This document shows positions 1 to 10,356 of a stretch of 64,000 bases of DNA, piece after piece. Numbering within the stretch: the stretch's first letter is position 1; every line of letters starts with the position of its first letter. A program made the translations under genes and the position numbers. Origin of the DNA: Candidatus Altimarinota bacterium (lineage in GTDB: Bacteria > Patescibacteriota > Gracilibacteria > BD1-5 > UBA6164); NCBI GenBank assembly GCA_028691535.1, contig JAQUZB010000001.1, forward strand, positions 1-64,000. Direction: 5' to 3'. The notes under the pieces are model-generated. The model did no database searches, was not told the origin of the DNA, and saw only the letters and a program-made list of their open reading frames with translations.

Positions 1-99
1 TTGTTTTCCTCTATAATTATTTGCATAACAAATAACCCCAGCATCTTTTAGGTTTTGTATTTTTTCTTGTCTATCAATCGACTCTCTAGAGTAATCCAT
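1..99 (-). CDS. lysS: Lysyl-tRNA synthetase, N-terminal fragment (runs off the window)
   Basis: Only the first 33 codons are present, starting with the ATG at 99-97 and reading off the left edge. The peptide begins MDYSRESIDRQEKIQNLK and continues with an AG..CYANNYRG pattern. This matches the N-terminal arm of class II LysRS, where an R..K...L...G...Y...F stretch precedes the OB-fold anticodon-binding domain. LysRS charges tRNA-Lys in the cytoplasm. The gene is divergent from glyS, so 100-427 carries both promoters. The call rests on a short stretch; another class IIb synthetase (AspRS or AsnRS) is a weaker alternative. Confidence 0.6.
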   Translation of the reverse strand, partial: MDYSRESIDRQEKIQNLKDAGVICYANNYRGKQ

Positions 100-192
100 A
101 TCTTAATTTTTACTATATAAATTTTGTATATTATTGTAAATATATTAAAAAAAGAGTAAAAATCAATCTTATTACAATAAATTTAAAAAATC

Positions 193-220
193 TTGAAAAA
201 AATAAAACTCTTATTATAAT
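193..220 (+). promoter_or_regulatory. Sigma70-like promoter of the glyS leader
   Basis: A TTGAAA box (193-198) and a TATAAT box (215-220) are separated by 16 bp. Transcription would start near 227, just before the first strand of the leader stem at 229. The position fits the T-box leader and terminator downstream. Confidence 0.6.
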
Positions 221-226
221 AATCTT

Positions 227-390
227 AAGTAAAAAATATTTTTCCAAAAAGATGGCTTGGAACCCATTTAAAATATTTATTTACAAAAGTAAAAATTCTG
301 GGTGGAACCGTCCTAAATTAAATTTTAAAAAAGGACCCTAGAGATATATTTTCGAAAAGAAAAAAATATCTTTAAGGTCTTTTTTCTTTT
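227..390 (+). promoter_or_regulatory. T-box riboswitch leader of glyS
   Basis: The leader contains the T-box core GGGTGGAACCG at 300-310. It folds as a canonical antiterminator: helix A1 pairs 297-302 with 337-342; a 7-nt bulge TGGAACC (303-309) follows; helix A2 pairs GTCC (310-313) with GGAC (333-336). In T-boxes the UGGN of the bulge pairs with the tRNA NCCA end. N is A here, which fits the U discriminator usual for bacterial tRNA-Gly. Upstream, 229-241 pairs with 271-284 as a short stem I, capped by TTCC/GGAA (242-245/259-262) with GGC at 254-256 in its loop. The GGACC segment is shared with the downstream terminator, so the two folds exclude each other. Expected logic: uncharged tRNA-Gly stabilises the antiterminator and glyS is transcribed. 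The specifier assignment is inference. Confidence 0.88.
333..390 (+). terminator. Intrinsic terminator of the glyS T-box leader
   Basis: GACC (334-337) pairs with GGTC (376-379). The stem continues through 339-347 with 366-374 around a T/A-rich apical part and is followed by a T-rich tract at 380-390. Its left arm re-uses the 3' strand of the antiterminator, so termination and antitermination are alternatives. Confidence 0.85.
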
Positions 391-427
391 TCTAAATATT
401 TTTTTTATTTTTATAATTTATTGTCAT

Positions 428-1849
428 ATGACTAATGTTACAATGAAAGATATAGTAAATCTATCTCAAGCTAGAGGTTTTGTCTATGCTTGAAGTGAGA
501 TTTACGGATGACTTGCTAATTCTTGGGATTATGGTCCTTATGGTTCACTTTTGAAAGAAAATATAAAAAACTTATGGATCAAAGAATTTGTACAAAAAAA
601 AGATGAGATGATGTTACTTGATAGTTCTATCTTACTTAATCCAAAAGTTTGGGTTGCAAGCTGACATGTATGAGGTTTTAGTGATCCTTTAATTGATGAT
701 AAAAATACAAAAGAAAGATTTAGAGCTGATAAATTACTTGAAGCTTTGATTGAAGAAATGTGCGAAAATGCTAGTTCATTACAAGCTAAATATTCTGTAA
801 ATAACTTAATTCCAGAATCATGGGATTTAGAAAAACAAACTGAAGTTATGAGAGGTGAAAATGTTAAAAATCCAAATACTTGAGAAGTTGGTGATTGGAC
901 AGAAGCAAAAAAATTCAATCTTATGTTTCAAACTTCACAATGAGTAACTCAAGATTCTAGTTCAGTTATTTATTTGAGACCAGAAACTGCTCAAGGTATA
1001 TTTGTAGATTTTGCAAATGTAGCTAGAACAAGTAGAAAAAAAATTCCTTTCGGAGTTGCTCAAGTTGGTAAAGCTTTTAGAAATGAAATTACTCCAGGTA
1101 ATTTTATATTTAGAACTAGAGAATTTGAACAAATGGAAATAGAATATTTCTGTGAACCAGGAACAGATTTAGAATTACATGCAAAATGGAAACAAGATTG
1201 TATGAATTTCTTACAAAATACTCTTTCTCTAAATCCTGAAAATCTTAGATTTAGAGATCATGATGCTGATGAACTTAGTTTTTACAGTAATGCAACAACA
1301 GATATAGAATACCGCTTTCCATTTGGTTGGTGAGAATTATGGGGAATTGCAGATAGAACTGATTATGATTTAAAAGCACATATGTCAGAATCAAAAGCTG
1401 ATATGAGTTATTTTGATCCAGTAAATAACAAAAAATATATACCTTATGTAATTGAACCAAGTGTTGGTTTAAATAGATTATTCCTAACTTGTTTAGCTGA
1501 TAGTTATACAGTTGATTGAGAAGGTGAAGAAGCTAGAAATTATTTAAAACTTGATCCAAAAGTTGCTCCAATAAAGGTATGAGTTCTACCAGTTGTTAAA
1601 AAAATAGGTGATTTAGCAAAACAAGTTTATGCACAATTAGCTGAAGATTTTGTTTGTGAATATGATGAAGTTTGAACAATTTGAAAAAGATATGCTAGGA
1701 TGGATGAAATTGGTACACCATTTTGTGTAACTATTGATTCTACTAATTTCGAAGCTGGAAAAGTTACAGTTAGATTTAGAGATAGTATGGAACAAGAACT
1801 TGTTGAAATTTCAGAGTTAAATGAATTTATAAGAAAAAGAATTAAATAA
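428..1849 (+). CDS. glyS: Glycyl-tRNA synthetase (alpha2 type)
   Basis: 473 aa, class II alpha2-type GlyRS, which charges tRNA-Gly. The N-terminus (RGFVYAGSEIYGGLANSWD) matches the family motif after the start. [10 protein letters not shown] lies near residue 183, and the motif-3-like [10 protein letters not shown] near residue 342. A C-terminal anticodon-binding domain follows. Several glycines are TGA: codon 22 reads TGA inside the conserved GSEIYG segment. In this code GlyRS must supply glycine both for GGN codons and for the reassigned TGA, presumably through an extra tRNA-Gly(UCA). The gene stands alone between the T-box leader and a strong terminator at 1851. The ATG at 428 is the only start preceding the conserved N-terminus; no Shine-Dalgarno is visible. 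Confidence 0.96.
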
Positions 1850-1850
1850 T

Positions 1851-1877
1851 AAAAAACGCGACTTCGTCGCGTTTTTT
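1851..1877 (+). terminator. Rho-independent terminator after glyS
   Basis: CGCGAC-TTC-GTCGCG hairpin (1857-1871) flanked by six A and six T, immediately after the glyS stop. Confidence 0.9.
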
Positions 1878-1949
1878 ATTATTATACAAAAATTGACTAT
1901 TTTATTTTTTTATATATATTATAAAAAAATAATTTTTAAAAATAATAAA

Positions 1950-3302
1950 ATGAGTAATGAAATAATGAAAGTTAATTCACTTGATTCAATAATGAAGGTT
2001 GATGAACTAACTGTAAATTTAGATTTATTTGAAGCTATTTTTGATAATATGAAAGTTGAAGAAACTTCAACATTAAAATGTAAAAAATCATATTTTTTAT
2101 TTATCTTTGAGCAAATTTTATTAAGTTCTTGAAGTATTTCAGAATTAGAAGCAAATGATTTTATTTCACTTATAAAATCAAGAACTTTTTTAGATTCATA
2201 TATTGAAATAGTAACAAATTTATCTTATAAAACAGAAAACTTAAACTTTACAGTATTAGATTGAGATAAAATTTCTAGAAAAAATAATCCTTTATTTAAG
2301 CTTTGAGATTTGGAAGCTAAATTGAATACATTTATTATTAAATCAAGATTAAATGATTCATTGAACAATAAATCAGAATTTGCATCTTTAGATTGAGAAA
2401 CATTTGTAAAAATAAATAATGAAGATTTTAAAATTAAAGAAAATATAGAAGGATATTTTATACTGATTAATATAGAAAATTGAACTTCATGATTGTTTAA
2501 AAAAGTTTGAACTTGATATGAAAAATTAGTTGATTGATATAAAGATATAGAATTTGATTTTGTTTGAGAAAATAAATTTGCAAGATTAAAATGATGAAAA
2601 ACAAATACTTTATTTGATTTAGAAAAATGAGAAGTAGTTATTTTGTTTGATAAAATATTATCATATACAAATATTTGAAATAGATTGCTTGTAAATTATA
2701 TCTTTGATTGAAATAATGTTATTTATGATATAACACATAATGATGAATTATTTTTATATTCAAATGCATATTATGATTTAAAAATCAGCGAGGTAATTAG
2801 TGATAGATTTCTAATTTTAGAAGATAAAAATGATTGACTTGCTTTATTTGATATAAAAAGAAAAAAATGTATTAAGAGAAATATAGAAGAATTTCATATA
2901 GATAAATATTGATTTTTTCATTACAAAGTGGATAATGAATTTATGCTTTATGATTTAGATAAGGCTGAAGAAATTGCATATTCATTTATATCTTATTGTG
3001 AAGTTATAGAAATAGGAGGTGTTTTGTATATAAAATTTATAGATATTAGATGAGATTGATTAACTAATATAAAAACTTGAAAAAAAATTTTTGAAAAATC
3101 AAAATTAAAAATGCATAATTTTTGAAATAAAATTTATATTGAGTTTAGAGATAAAGATTGATTTTGAATCTGTGAAGTACTTCCAGAAGATTTTTTAATT
3201 ATTTTAGAAGGAAAAAAAGAATTAAATGTAGATGAAGAAACTTGAAAAGTTATATATAAAGATAATTGATTTTTAAAACTTTATAAAGAATTGAGTTTAT
3301 AA
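1950..3302 (+). CDS. Unknown beta-rich repeat protein (WG-repeat-like)
   Basis: 450 aa, with many in-frame TGA=Gly codons. I see no signal peptide or membrane segment. Residues 1-150 look helical and acidic. From about 160 on, short units of 25-40 residues recur with patterns such as NGFLKLY, KNDGLALFD and KDGFGICEV. They have aromatic/hydrophobic strands and a G-F/L-K turn, which resembles WG/KWG-type beta-propeller repeats but is too degenerate to assign. It has its own terminator at 3312 and no functional partner nearby. No function is assigned. The ATG at 1950 is the start because the sequence upstream is AT-rich non-coding. Confidence 0.8.
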
Positions 3303-3311
3303 AATCGAAAT

Positions 3312-3337
3312 AAAAACGCGACTTAGTCGCGTTTTTA
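3312..3337 (+). terminator. Terminator after the 1950-3302 gene
   Basis: CGCGAC-TTA-GTCGCG stem with A5/T5 flanks. The stem is the same as the glyS terminator at 1857-1871. Confidence 0.9.
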
Positions 3338-3655
3338 TTATTTTGTTATACTTCATAATTTATATAAAATATCTCAGTCTAAATCAATGGCTCTATTTAT
3401 TGCTTCTTCATACTTATTTATGTAAAACATAGCAGTTCAAAATAATGCTTCTGCTTTTCATTTTCTTCTTAAAGGACTTACTCTTAGTAAATTTTCAACT
3501 TTTCTTTTTAATTCTTGGCATTGAATATTTACACTTTGAATTACTATATAATTTCTTGGATTTTCTTTATTAAAAGAAGTTCTAAGAGCTCTTTCAAAAT
3601 CTCATATTTCTTTTTCTATTTTATTGGATGATTTCTCAAATTCTTCAATTTCCAT
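3338..3655 (-). CDS. Small hypothetical helical protein
   Basis: 105 aa, starting MEIEEFEKSSNKIEKE. It is predicted soluble, charged and alpha-helical, with LKRKVENLLR and EALFGTAMFYINKYEEAI; the latter faintly resembles one TPR-like helix pair. Three or more glycines are TGA. It converges on the 1950-3302 gene and ends right at the shared terminator. I do not recognise the family. Confidence 0.72.
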
Positions 3656-3811
3656 TTTTATATATTTATAAATATAAATTGTGAGAATTATTCTTATTTA
3701 TATTAAATATTTTAAATTTAAAGTCAATAAAACTAATTTTTTCACTTATTCTTGAATTTAAACCAAACTTAGCTATTATTAAAAATATTTAATATTATTA
3801 ATTTTAAAAAT

Positions 3812-5032
3812 ATGTTACAATTATCTAAATTTCCAGTAAAAACACTTAAATCTAGTCCAAAAGTTAGTGATAATAAATCAACTTCTTTTTTATTACAAGC
3901 TTGATTTATTAGACAAGAAATGGCTTGAGTTTACAATTATCTACCATTTTGACTAAAAGTTTTAAGAAAGATTGAAAATATTGTTAGGGAAGAGATGAAT
4001 GCAACTTGAGCACAAGAAATACTTATGCCAGCTTTATGAAGCAAAGATCACTGGGAACAAACAGGTAGATGGAATAGTATAGATGTACTTTTTCACTTAC
4101 CAGCTAGTGATAATAAAGAATATGCATTAAATCCAACACATGAAGACTTAGTAACTCCACTTATGAGTGAATTTGTACAATCATATAAGGATTTAGAATT
4201 TTGAGTTTATCAAATTCAAAATAAGTTTAGAAATGAAAAAAGAGCAAAATCATGACTTTTAAGAGGTAGAGAATTTTTGATGAAAGATTTATATAGTTTT
4301 CATAAAAGTGAAGAGACTCTTTTGGCTTATTACAATGAAATGAAAAAAGCATACAAAAAAGTATTTGATAGATTATGATTATGAGCTGATACTTATGAAA
4401 CTCTGGCTTCTGGTGGTGATTTTACAACTCTAAATTCTCATGAATATCAAACTGTTTTAGGTATTTGAGAGGATGAAATTTATATTTGTGATGAGTGTAA
4501 AACTTCTCATAATAAAGAAGTAGTTGATTTAGTTAATTGATTTTCTTGTAGTAAATGTAATAGTAAAAACCACAAAATAGAAAAAGCCTGTGAAGTATGA
4601 AATATATTTCCACTTATGACTAAATTTACTGATGCTTTTGATATGAAATATACAGATTCAGATTGAAAAGTAAAAGAGGTTTATATGTGATGTTATGGTA
4701 TAGGTATTTCAAGACTTATGTGAGTAATTGCAGAATATTTTATGGACTCAAAATGACTTATTTGGCCAGAAAATATAGCTCCAGTAACTCATTATATGGT
4801 AGTTATGTGAGATAATTTAGAAAAAGCTAAAGAATTAGCGAAAAAACTAGAATCAGAATGAAAAGAAGTTATCATAGATGATAGAGAAAAAGTTTGATTT
4901 TGACAAAAAGCAAGTGATGCTGATTTACTAGGTATTCCTTATAGAGTTGTTGTTTCAGATAAAACTTTGGAAGCTGGTTGATATGAATTAAAATCAAGAA
5001 TAAGTGATGAAACTCAAATTATTTCAATATAA
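3812..5032 (+). CDS. proS: Prolyl-tRNA synthetase (short form)
   Basis: 406 aa class II synthetase charging tRNA-Pro. Motif 1 is near residues 25-60 (FIRQEMAGVYNYLPFG). Motif 2 is around 135-163 ([18 protein letters not shown]). A CDEC...CSKC pair at about 226-252 could bind Zn in the small insertion. Motif 3 is [13 protein letters not shown]. The anticodon-binding domain closes the protein. The usual bacterial ProRS is about 570 aa with a large editing (INS) domain between motifs 2 and 3; that domain is essentially missing, so cis-editing of Ala-tRNA-Pro is probably absent. It is monocistronic, with a terminator at 5031. A TTGAAT/TATTAT promoter candidate lies at 3752-3779. Confidence 0.95.
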
Positions 5033-5059
5033 AAAAACAATCTATTTGATTGTTTTTTT
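5031..5059 (+). terminator. Terminator after proS
   Basis: AAACAATC-TATTT-GATTGTTT hairpin followed by T residues; it overlaps the last bases of the stop codon. Confidence 0.85.
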
Positions 5060-5132
5060 ATTGTATTTTTGACAAATATATATTTTTCATTATTAATATA
5101 TTTAATTTTATATTTTATATTATTTATTTTAT

Positions 5133-6599
5133 ATGTCTGAAAGTTTAAGTTTAAAAAAATGGTGATGAGAAAATGCTGCAGAGCTTATTAAAAGTCCTCA
5201 TAATGTATTTATAGATCATATTAATTGAATAAAACAAGCAATTGTAGTATCAGCTATTAGATCAAGTGATTTTAATACGACAGATAAACTTATAGAAATT
5301 TGAGAATTAGTTAGAAAAAGAGCTAGTTTTTGAGAAACAAAAATTAAACTTATGGAAATAAGAAATTTTCATTTTTCTATAATTGATGAAAAACTTTCTT
5401 GAGATACAAGTGGATTAAAAGACTATATTAATAATGTATTTCAAGAATTACTTTATACTATTTTTTATTGATATCAAAATCAAGATAAATTAACGCCTAC
5501 AAAAGAAAATGATTATAGTATAAGTACGGAAAAATGACTTGTATCTATTGTTTGATTTTGAGAAGAATTATCAGCTTATGTTCATGAGCAAATAATAACT
5601 TTAAACTGAATAACTGCTAAATTTGTAGATCTAAAATGAGTTATACCAGAAAATAGTGATGAACTTAAAGAATGAGAACTTTTTGATGTTTTATCTTCTG
5701 AAATCGCATTAAGAGTTGATGTAATTTTGAAAGATAATAAAATACCAGTTATACCAGGTTATATTCCAGGATTTGCAAATGGTATAGAAAATGCAATTTG
5801 AAGAGGTTATAGTGATGCAACTGCTGCAATGACTTCTGTATGATTATCTAGATTGTCATATGATGTAACACTTGAAATTCAAAAATCAGTTTTAGGTATG
5901 CTTAGTAGTGATCCTAGAGTTGTTAAATGAAAGAAAAGAAAATTAATTGAACAAATTGATTATTTAACTGCAAAAGAAATAACAGGTATAAGATGAGCAC
6001 AAGCTAAACTTTTACACAATCAAGTACTTAGAAAAGAGCTTCAAGAAGCATGAATAAAAGTAAGACTTTTTGATCCATTTTCAAATAGTAGAGGTACACT
6101 TATAAGTAAATTAAAAAATCCTGATTCAAGTTGAGTTGAATTTATATGAGGTAGATCTTGAATAACATTTTTCTCTATTAGTTCTTGAAAAATGGCATGA
6201 GAGGGGATATTATCTCAAGTTTTTTCAATAGTAAAAGATTATGCATCAGTTGATATAATTTCTACAAGTGAAACTGAACTTAGTTTTACTATTGATGGAT
6301 GACTATCACAAAAAAAACTTGATGAAATGACTTCAAAAATTAGAAAATCATTAGAAATCGAAGAAGATTGATATGAAAATTTTGTAAAATATGAAAAAAA
6401 TAAAGCACTTGTTTTTTGTGTATGACAAAATTTATATCATAGCAAATGAACACTTTGAAAAGCATCATCGGCACTTTCAAAATGATGAATAAATATAGAA
6501 ATGGTATCACAATGAATTATGGAAAGGTCAATTGTTTTTTGAATAAATTCAAATGAATTGAATTTAGCAATTAATTTATTACACAATGAATTAATATAA
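5133..6599 (+). CDS. Divergent aspartokinase-like protein with ACT domains
   Basis: 488 aa with the layout of aspartate kinase (ATP-dependent phosphorylation of L-aspartate). The N-terminal LKKWGGENAAEL stands where the family has KFGGTSV. VVSAI..SDFNTTDKLIEIG corresponds to the VVVSA...TDKL motif, and GRGYSDATAA to GRGGSDTTA. GIRGAQAKLLH and KVRLFDPFS....TLIS follow, then two C-terminal ACT repeats (about 350-488). The lysine-glycine loop keeps K and GG but T-S-V is replaced by E-N-A, so activity may be altered. No other lysine or threonine pathway gene is nearby. It may be a true LysC, or a kinase of the same amino-acid-kinase fold with another substrate. There is no terminator before the next gene, which starts 70 bp on. 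Confidence 0.85.
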
Positions 6600-6669
6600 A
6601 ACATTTGACAAACTATATTTTTATATTATATTACAAACACAAAATTTTTATTTTATAAGTAATTTTTTT

Positions 6670-7857
6670 ATGAATAATTCTAAAATGACTACTGCTTCTG
6701 TTATTCTTGCATGAGCATTGGCATCTTCAAATGTTTCTGCTGATAATTCTAAACCACCTATCTTAGAATGAAATTTATCAAATGAAACTGTTACAATTTA
6801 TACTGATAAAACATCTTTAAATATTGCAGAAGTTGTTGCAGATAAAAAGTCATGAGTTTTATACTCTACTTGGTGTGCTGAAAATCCAGATGCTTGTAAA
6901 AGATTATGAGAAATTAAAAAAGAAGAAAAAAATTCAAAAATTGAACTTGCTGAAGCACCTAAAAATATAGATTTAATTGTAAATTGAAAAACTTTTTGAT
7001 TAGGTTTAGATACTAAAAATGTATATTGAGAAGTTACTTCAAATTTTGATGATGAACTTTGAGCTTGACTTGCATATAAAGATGAATCTTGATTAGTTGC
7101 ATGATGAAGTGTTGCTGGAAAAGAAAATGTAGGTTTACAAACTTGAGTTTGAGCTGGTTTTGTAAAAAACTTTGATAGTTCATATGTTTGAGCTTGATTA
7201 AAATATACTGAATTTAATGCAAAAGGTATATACGCAGATTCAAATTCTGTAAAAGCTAAAGTTATGTGAGCATATGAAGTTGCTCCATGATTATTTGCAG
7301 AAGCATGAGTTTCATATAAAACAGTAAGTGCTGATACATATGATAGAGAATCTAGAGTAGAAGGTAATTTATGAATTGCATATATGACTCCAGATTATAC
7401 TCTTAGAGTTTCATCTACTATAAATGAAGTAGATAATAGAGTTATGGCAACTTTAAGTTTCCCAATTGGTGGAAAAAACAAAGTTTCAGCTGCTAACTTA
7501 GGTCAATCAAGTATGGCTAGATTTGTTGCTGATAGTAGTTTTGATAAATGAATGGTAAAAGTTAAAAAAGTACCAGTAGTTGTTACAACTCCAGAAGTTC
7601 CACTTCCTGCACAAGTTGTTTCTATTTCTGCAATGGTTTGAGCTGTTTCAGTTGGTAGTACTGAAAATATATCTGCACCAAATTGACCAGGAGGTCCAGC
7701 AATAGTTGCATTAAGTGTAAATTCACCATATACATTATCATCTTCAAGTTTATCATTTAATCCATTACCATTTCCTCAAAGTGAAAGTCAAACTGTAAAT
7801 ATTTTACATAATTGAAATATTGTTTGAACAAAAACTATAACAGTTTCATGGTATTAA
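6670..7857 (+). CDS. Secreted protein with beta-barrel-like middle region
   Basis: 395 aa. Residues 1-23 form a signal peptide ending near SSNVSA. Residues 40-100 carry a STWC...DAC pattern that recalls thioredoxin-like sequences but lacks CxxC. Residues 115-270 are a series of amphipathic strands with Gly/Tyr/Phe at the edges (GAGLAYKDESG, VGAGLKYTEF, EAGVSYKTV), ending TLSFPIGG. This is the pattern of a small outer-membrane beta-barrel. A Pro/Val linker and a Ser-rich tail follow. An outer-membrane-type barrel would be unexpected in this lineage; an S-layer-associated or pore-like beta protein is the alternative. A strong palindromic terminator follows. Confidence 0.82.
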
Positions 7858-7861
7858 TCCA

Positions 7862-7893
7862 TAAAAAAATAACCCCTAGGGGTTATTTTTTTA
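7862..7893. terminator. Bidirectional terminator between convergent genes
   Basis: Perfect palindrome TAACCCCTAGGGGTTA with A7 and T8 flanks. It serves both the 6670 gene and the convergent gene ending at 7891. Confidence 0.9.
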
Positions 7894-10203
7894 TGGTAAA
7901 TAATATCAAGCCCGAGCTTGATTCCTCCATGAAAAAGAAAAAAACCGTTTATATTTTTGACATTTAACATTTCAACCAGATCAATCATTATTTATATATA
8001 TATTTTTACAATATCTATTATCTCAGCTTTCTGTATGACCTAATCAATTACAATAACATCAATTTCATGAAGTATATGATCATCCTCAACTTGATGAACT
8101 TGAAGAAGAACTACTACTTGAAGAAGAACTACTACCACCACCTCAAACACTACTTTTTTTAAATACTCTTAAATCAGTAGCATTTTTTACTTTTAAATTT
8201 TTTCATTCTAATGCAATTGGTATAACTCAATTATTACTATTTATTAATAAACTTAGATCATCCCAATTTGTTCATTCAAATTTTAATTTTAATGTTTTAG
8301 TAGTATTTCCTAAATTACTAGAATATTTAATTACATTAGTAGGTCATTCTCAATTATTTGATAATTTTAATTTTTGATTTATAGAGTAAACTATATTTTT
8401 ATTACTTATACCATCAGATAAATAATCATTTTCATCTCAAGTTTGACTTACTCAATTTGTTGTAAAAACTAATCAGAACTTATCTCATAAATCTGTTCAT
8501 CATAAATTTGTTGTATTTAATAAGTAATCACTAGCCCATATTGGAACAACTTTTATTAAATCATAATCAACTCCAAATGGATTATCATAACATAATCAAT
8601 TTCAAGTATAAAAACTTTTTCAAGTTGCACATTTACATCCTCAAATTCAATCATCAACAAATCAACTTAAAGAATTACATGTTATGTTAATATAATCGTT
8701 TAATACTGAATATCATGCTCAATATTGATTACATTGAACTGATTTTGATAGAATTTTTGTTCAAACATCAAATCATCATAATTTTATTGATTCATTTTTT
8801 GTTACAATATCTAATTCTCATTCATTTTTTACATTTACTCATATGAATCAATTATAATTAAATGGAGGACATTGATTAGGTAATTTTACAACACAAGAAC
8901 TATATTTATATTGACTTAATCAACTTAATACTCAATTTGAACAAGTTTTTGTTTTTGGAGAATTACATGTATTTCAAAAATCTACATATTTTTTATCATA
9001 TGCTTGAACGCTATCTCAATCTTTTATTTCTATTCATTCTAAAAAACAACTTTTATTTGTTTCTGCTACTAAAACTTCATCATATATATTATTTTCAATC
9101 ACATTACTTATAACTTCTTCTAGATTATTTGTTTGTGTATTTGTAGTGGAAAATATAGGTTGAATTATATTAATAGTTGGTTCAGCTACTATATTAGAAG
9201 GAGTTAAAATAGGAGTGTTATATGCCTCTATTGTTTTTACTTCAACTCACTTAACAACATTTATTAATAAATTAGTGATTGGATTTCAATTTTTAATTAA
9301 TACACTTCATTCTACAACTATTACTTTTGTATTATAAGGTTGTTTTGTAACTTTAAAAATAGTTCATCTAACAGATGCAGTCATATCACTTGTATATACA
9401 TCAAAACTAGATTCTGTTCATAATTTTGTTGCATTTGTCCATATACTTCATGCTTGTAAAAATAATTTTACACTTGATACTAGATTATTTTCTTTTGGAA
9501 AATCTAATTTTTCAAGTGTTAATATTGAGCCACTTGCTACAATTGAAGTAGACCCATCTGAGAAAAATATCTCTAAGTCTGCTCATGAATTATTTGTAAT
9601 AGTATCTCATTCTTTATATATAGTTCAATCATAAGTAGTTGCGATTAATTTTTTTTCTTCTGGATTGTAAGGAAGATTTTCATGTTTATCTATTACATAA
9701 TTTGCTCAATTATATTCTCTAATTAGTGAATATACTCATTTTTCAGCACTATAATCTCAAATTACTTTAGCTACATAATTATCTTTTTCTCATATTACTC
9801 AAGCTATTTCAAAGAAATTAGTATTTTTTGTTATTCAGTAAGAATAATATGAATTACTTCTAGGATCAATAGGAGTTATATCAAGATATCTTTTTTCAAG
9901 TGTATCTTGTGTAAAACTACCATAAACTCAATAAGTCTCACTATCTTCATATGAGTGATTATAACTTCAATCAATTTTAAAATTATTGTTGTTACCACCT
10001 GGCATTACTATTATTTTATTTTCATTTTTATATGCAGTTAAAGCATTACTGATAGTATTTAGATCTGCGATAACTTTTGCATTATTTGAGTTATTTTTCA
10101 AATTATTACTTGTAGATGTAGCCACAATTCACAATATAATTATTATAGAAATACTTATAATTATTTCTATAAATGAAAAGGCTTTTTTATTCATTTTTTG
10201 CAT
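7891..10203 (-). CDS. Pseudopilin-like protein with FecR domain and Cys-rich tail
   Basis: 770 aa. The N-terminus (MQKMNKKAFSFIEIIISIS) is a type IV pilin/pseudopilin prepilin signal: a short basic leader, then F-x3-E and a hydrophobic helix with the E5-equivalent glutamate. Residues 40-190 look like a pilin head. Residues about 195-320 resemble a FecR domain (DGSTSIVASGSILTLEKL, TASVRGTIFKV, VIVVEGSVLIKNG). The rest has several Cys pairs (CSNGVLSG, CNGLGH), and a run of about 13 serines lies near 690-705. It is probably exported by the type IV pilus/type II machinery and shown at the surface. An alternative start is the ATG at 10194. No pilus assembly genes are adjacent. Confidence 0.88.
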
Positions 10204-10322
10204 ATTTTAGAAAACAAATTTTATATGTATATTCATTATATTTAAAAGAAAATTAATAGTTATTTATTTTTAAAAAATGCTTTGACAAAAAGATACTATA
10301 TTTTTTATTTAAAAAATATTTT

Positions 10323-10350
10323 TTGACAAAAAAATAAACTTCATTATATT
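10323..10350 (+). promoter_or_regulatory. Strong promoter of the small RNA/leader
   Basis: Perfect TTGACA (10323-10328), 16 bp spacer, TATATT (10345-10350). Start would be near 10357. There is no open reading frame before the terminator at 10480. Confidence 0.65.
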
Positions 10351-10356
10351 TATTTT

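Noticed and set aside
974-1333. Short ORF in glyS ending at TGA
   Set aside because: It is only a TGA-free stretch of the full-length GlyRS read with the standard code; the same applies to similar fragments in thrS, trpS, recG and others.
1851-3337. Identical CGCGAC hairpins as an interspersed repeat family
   Set aside because: They are short rho-independent terminators with different flanks; similarity is explained by a common terminator form.
8080-8160. Serine-run region as a simple-sequence DNA repeat causing a frameshift
   Set aside because: The frame continues on both sides with Cys-rich protein, so it is a coding low-complexity stretch.
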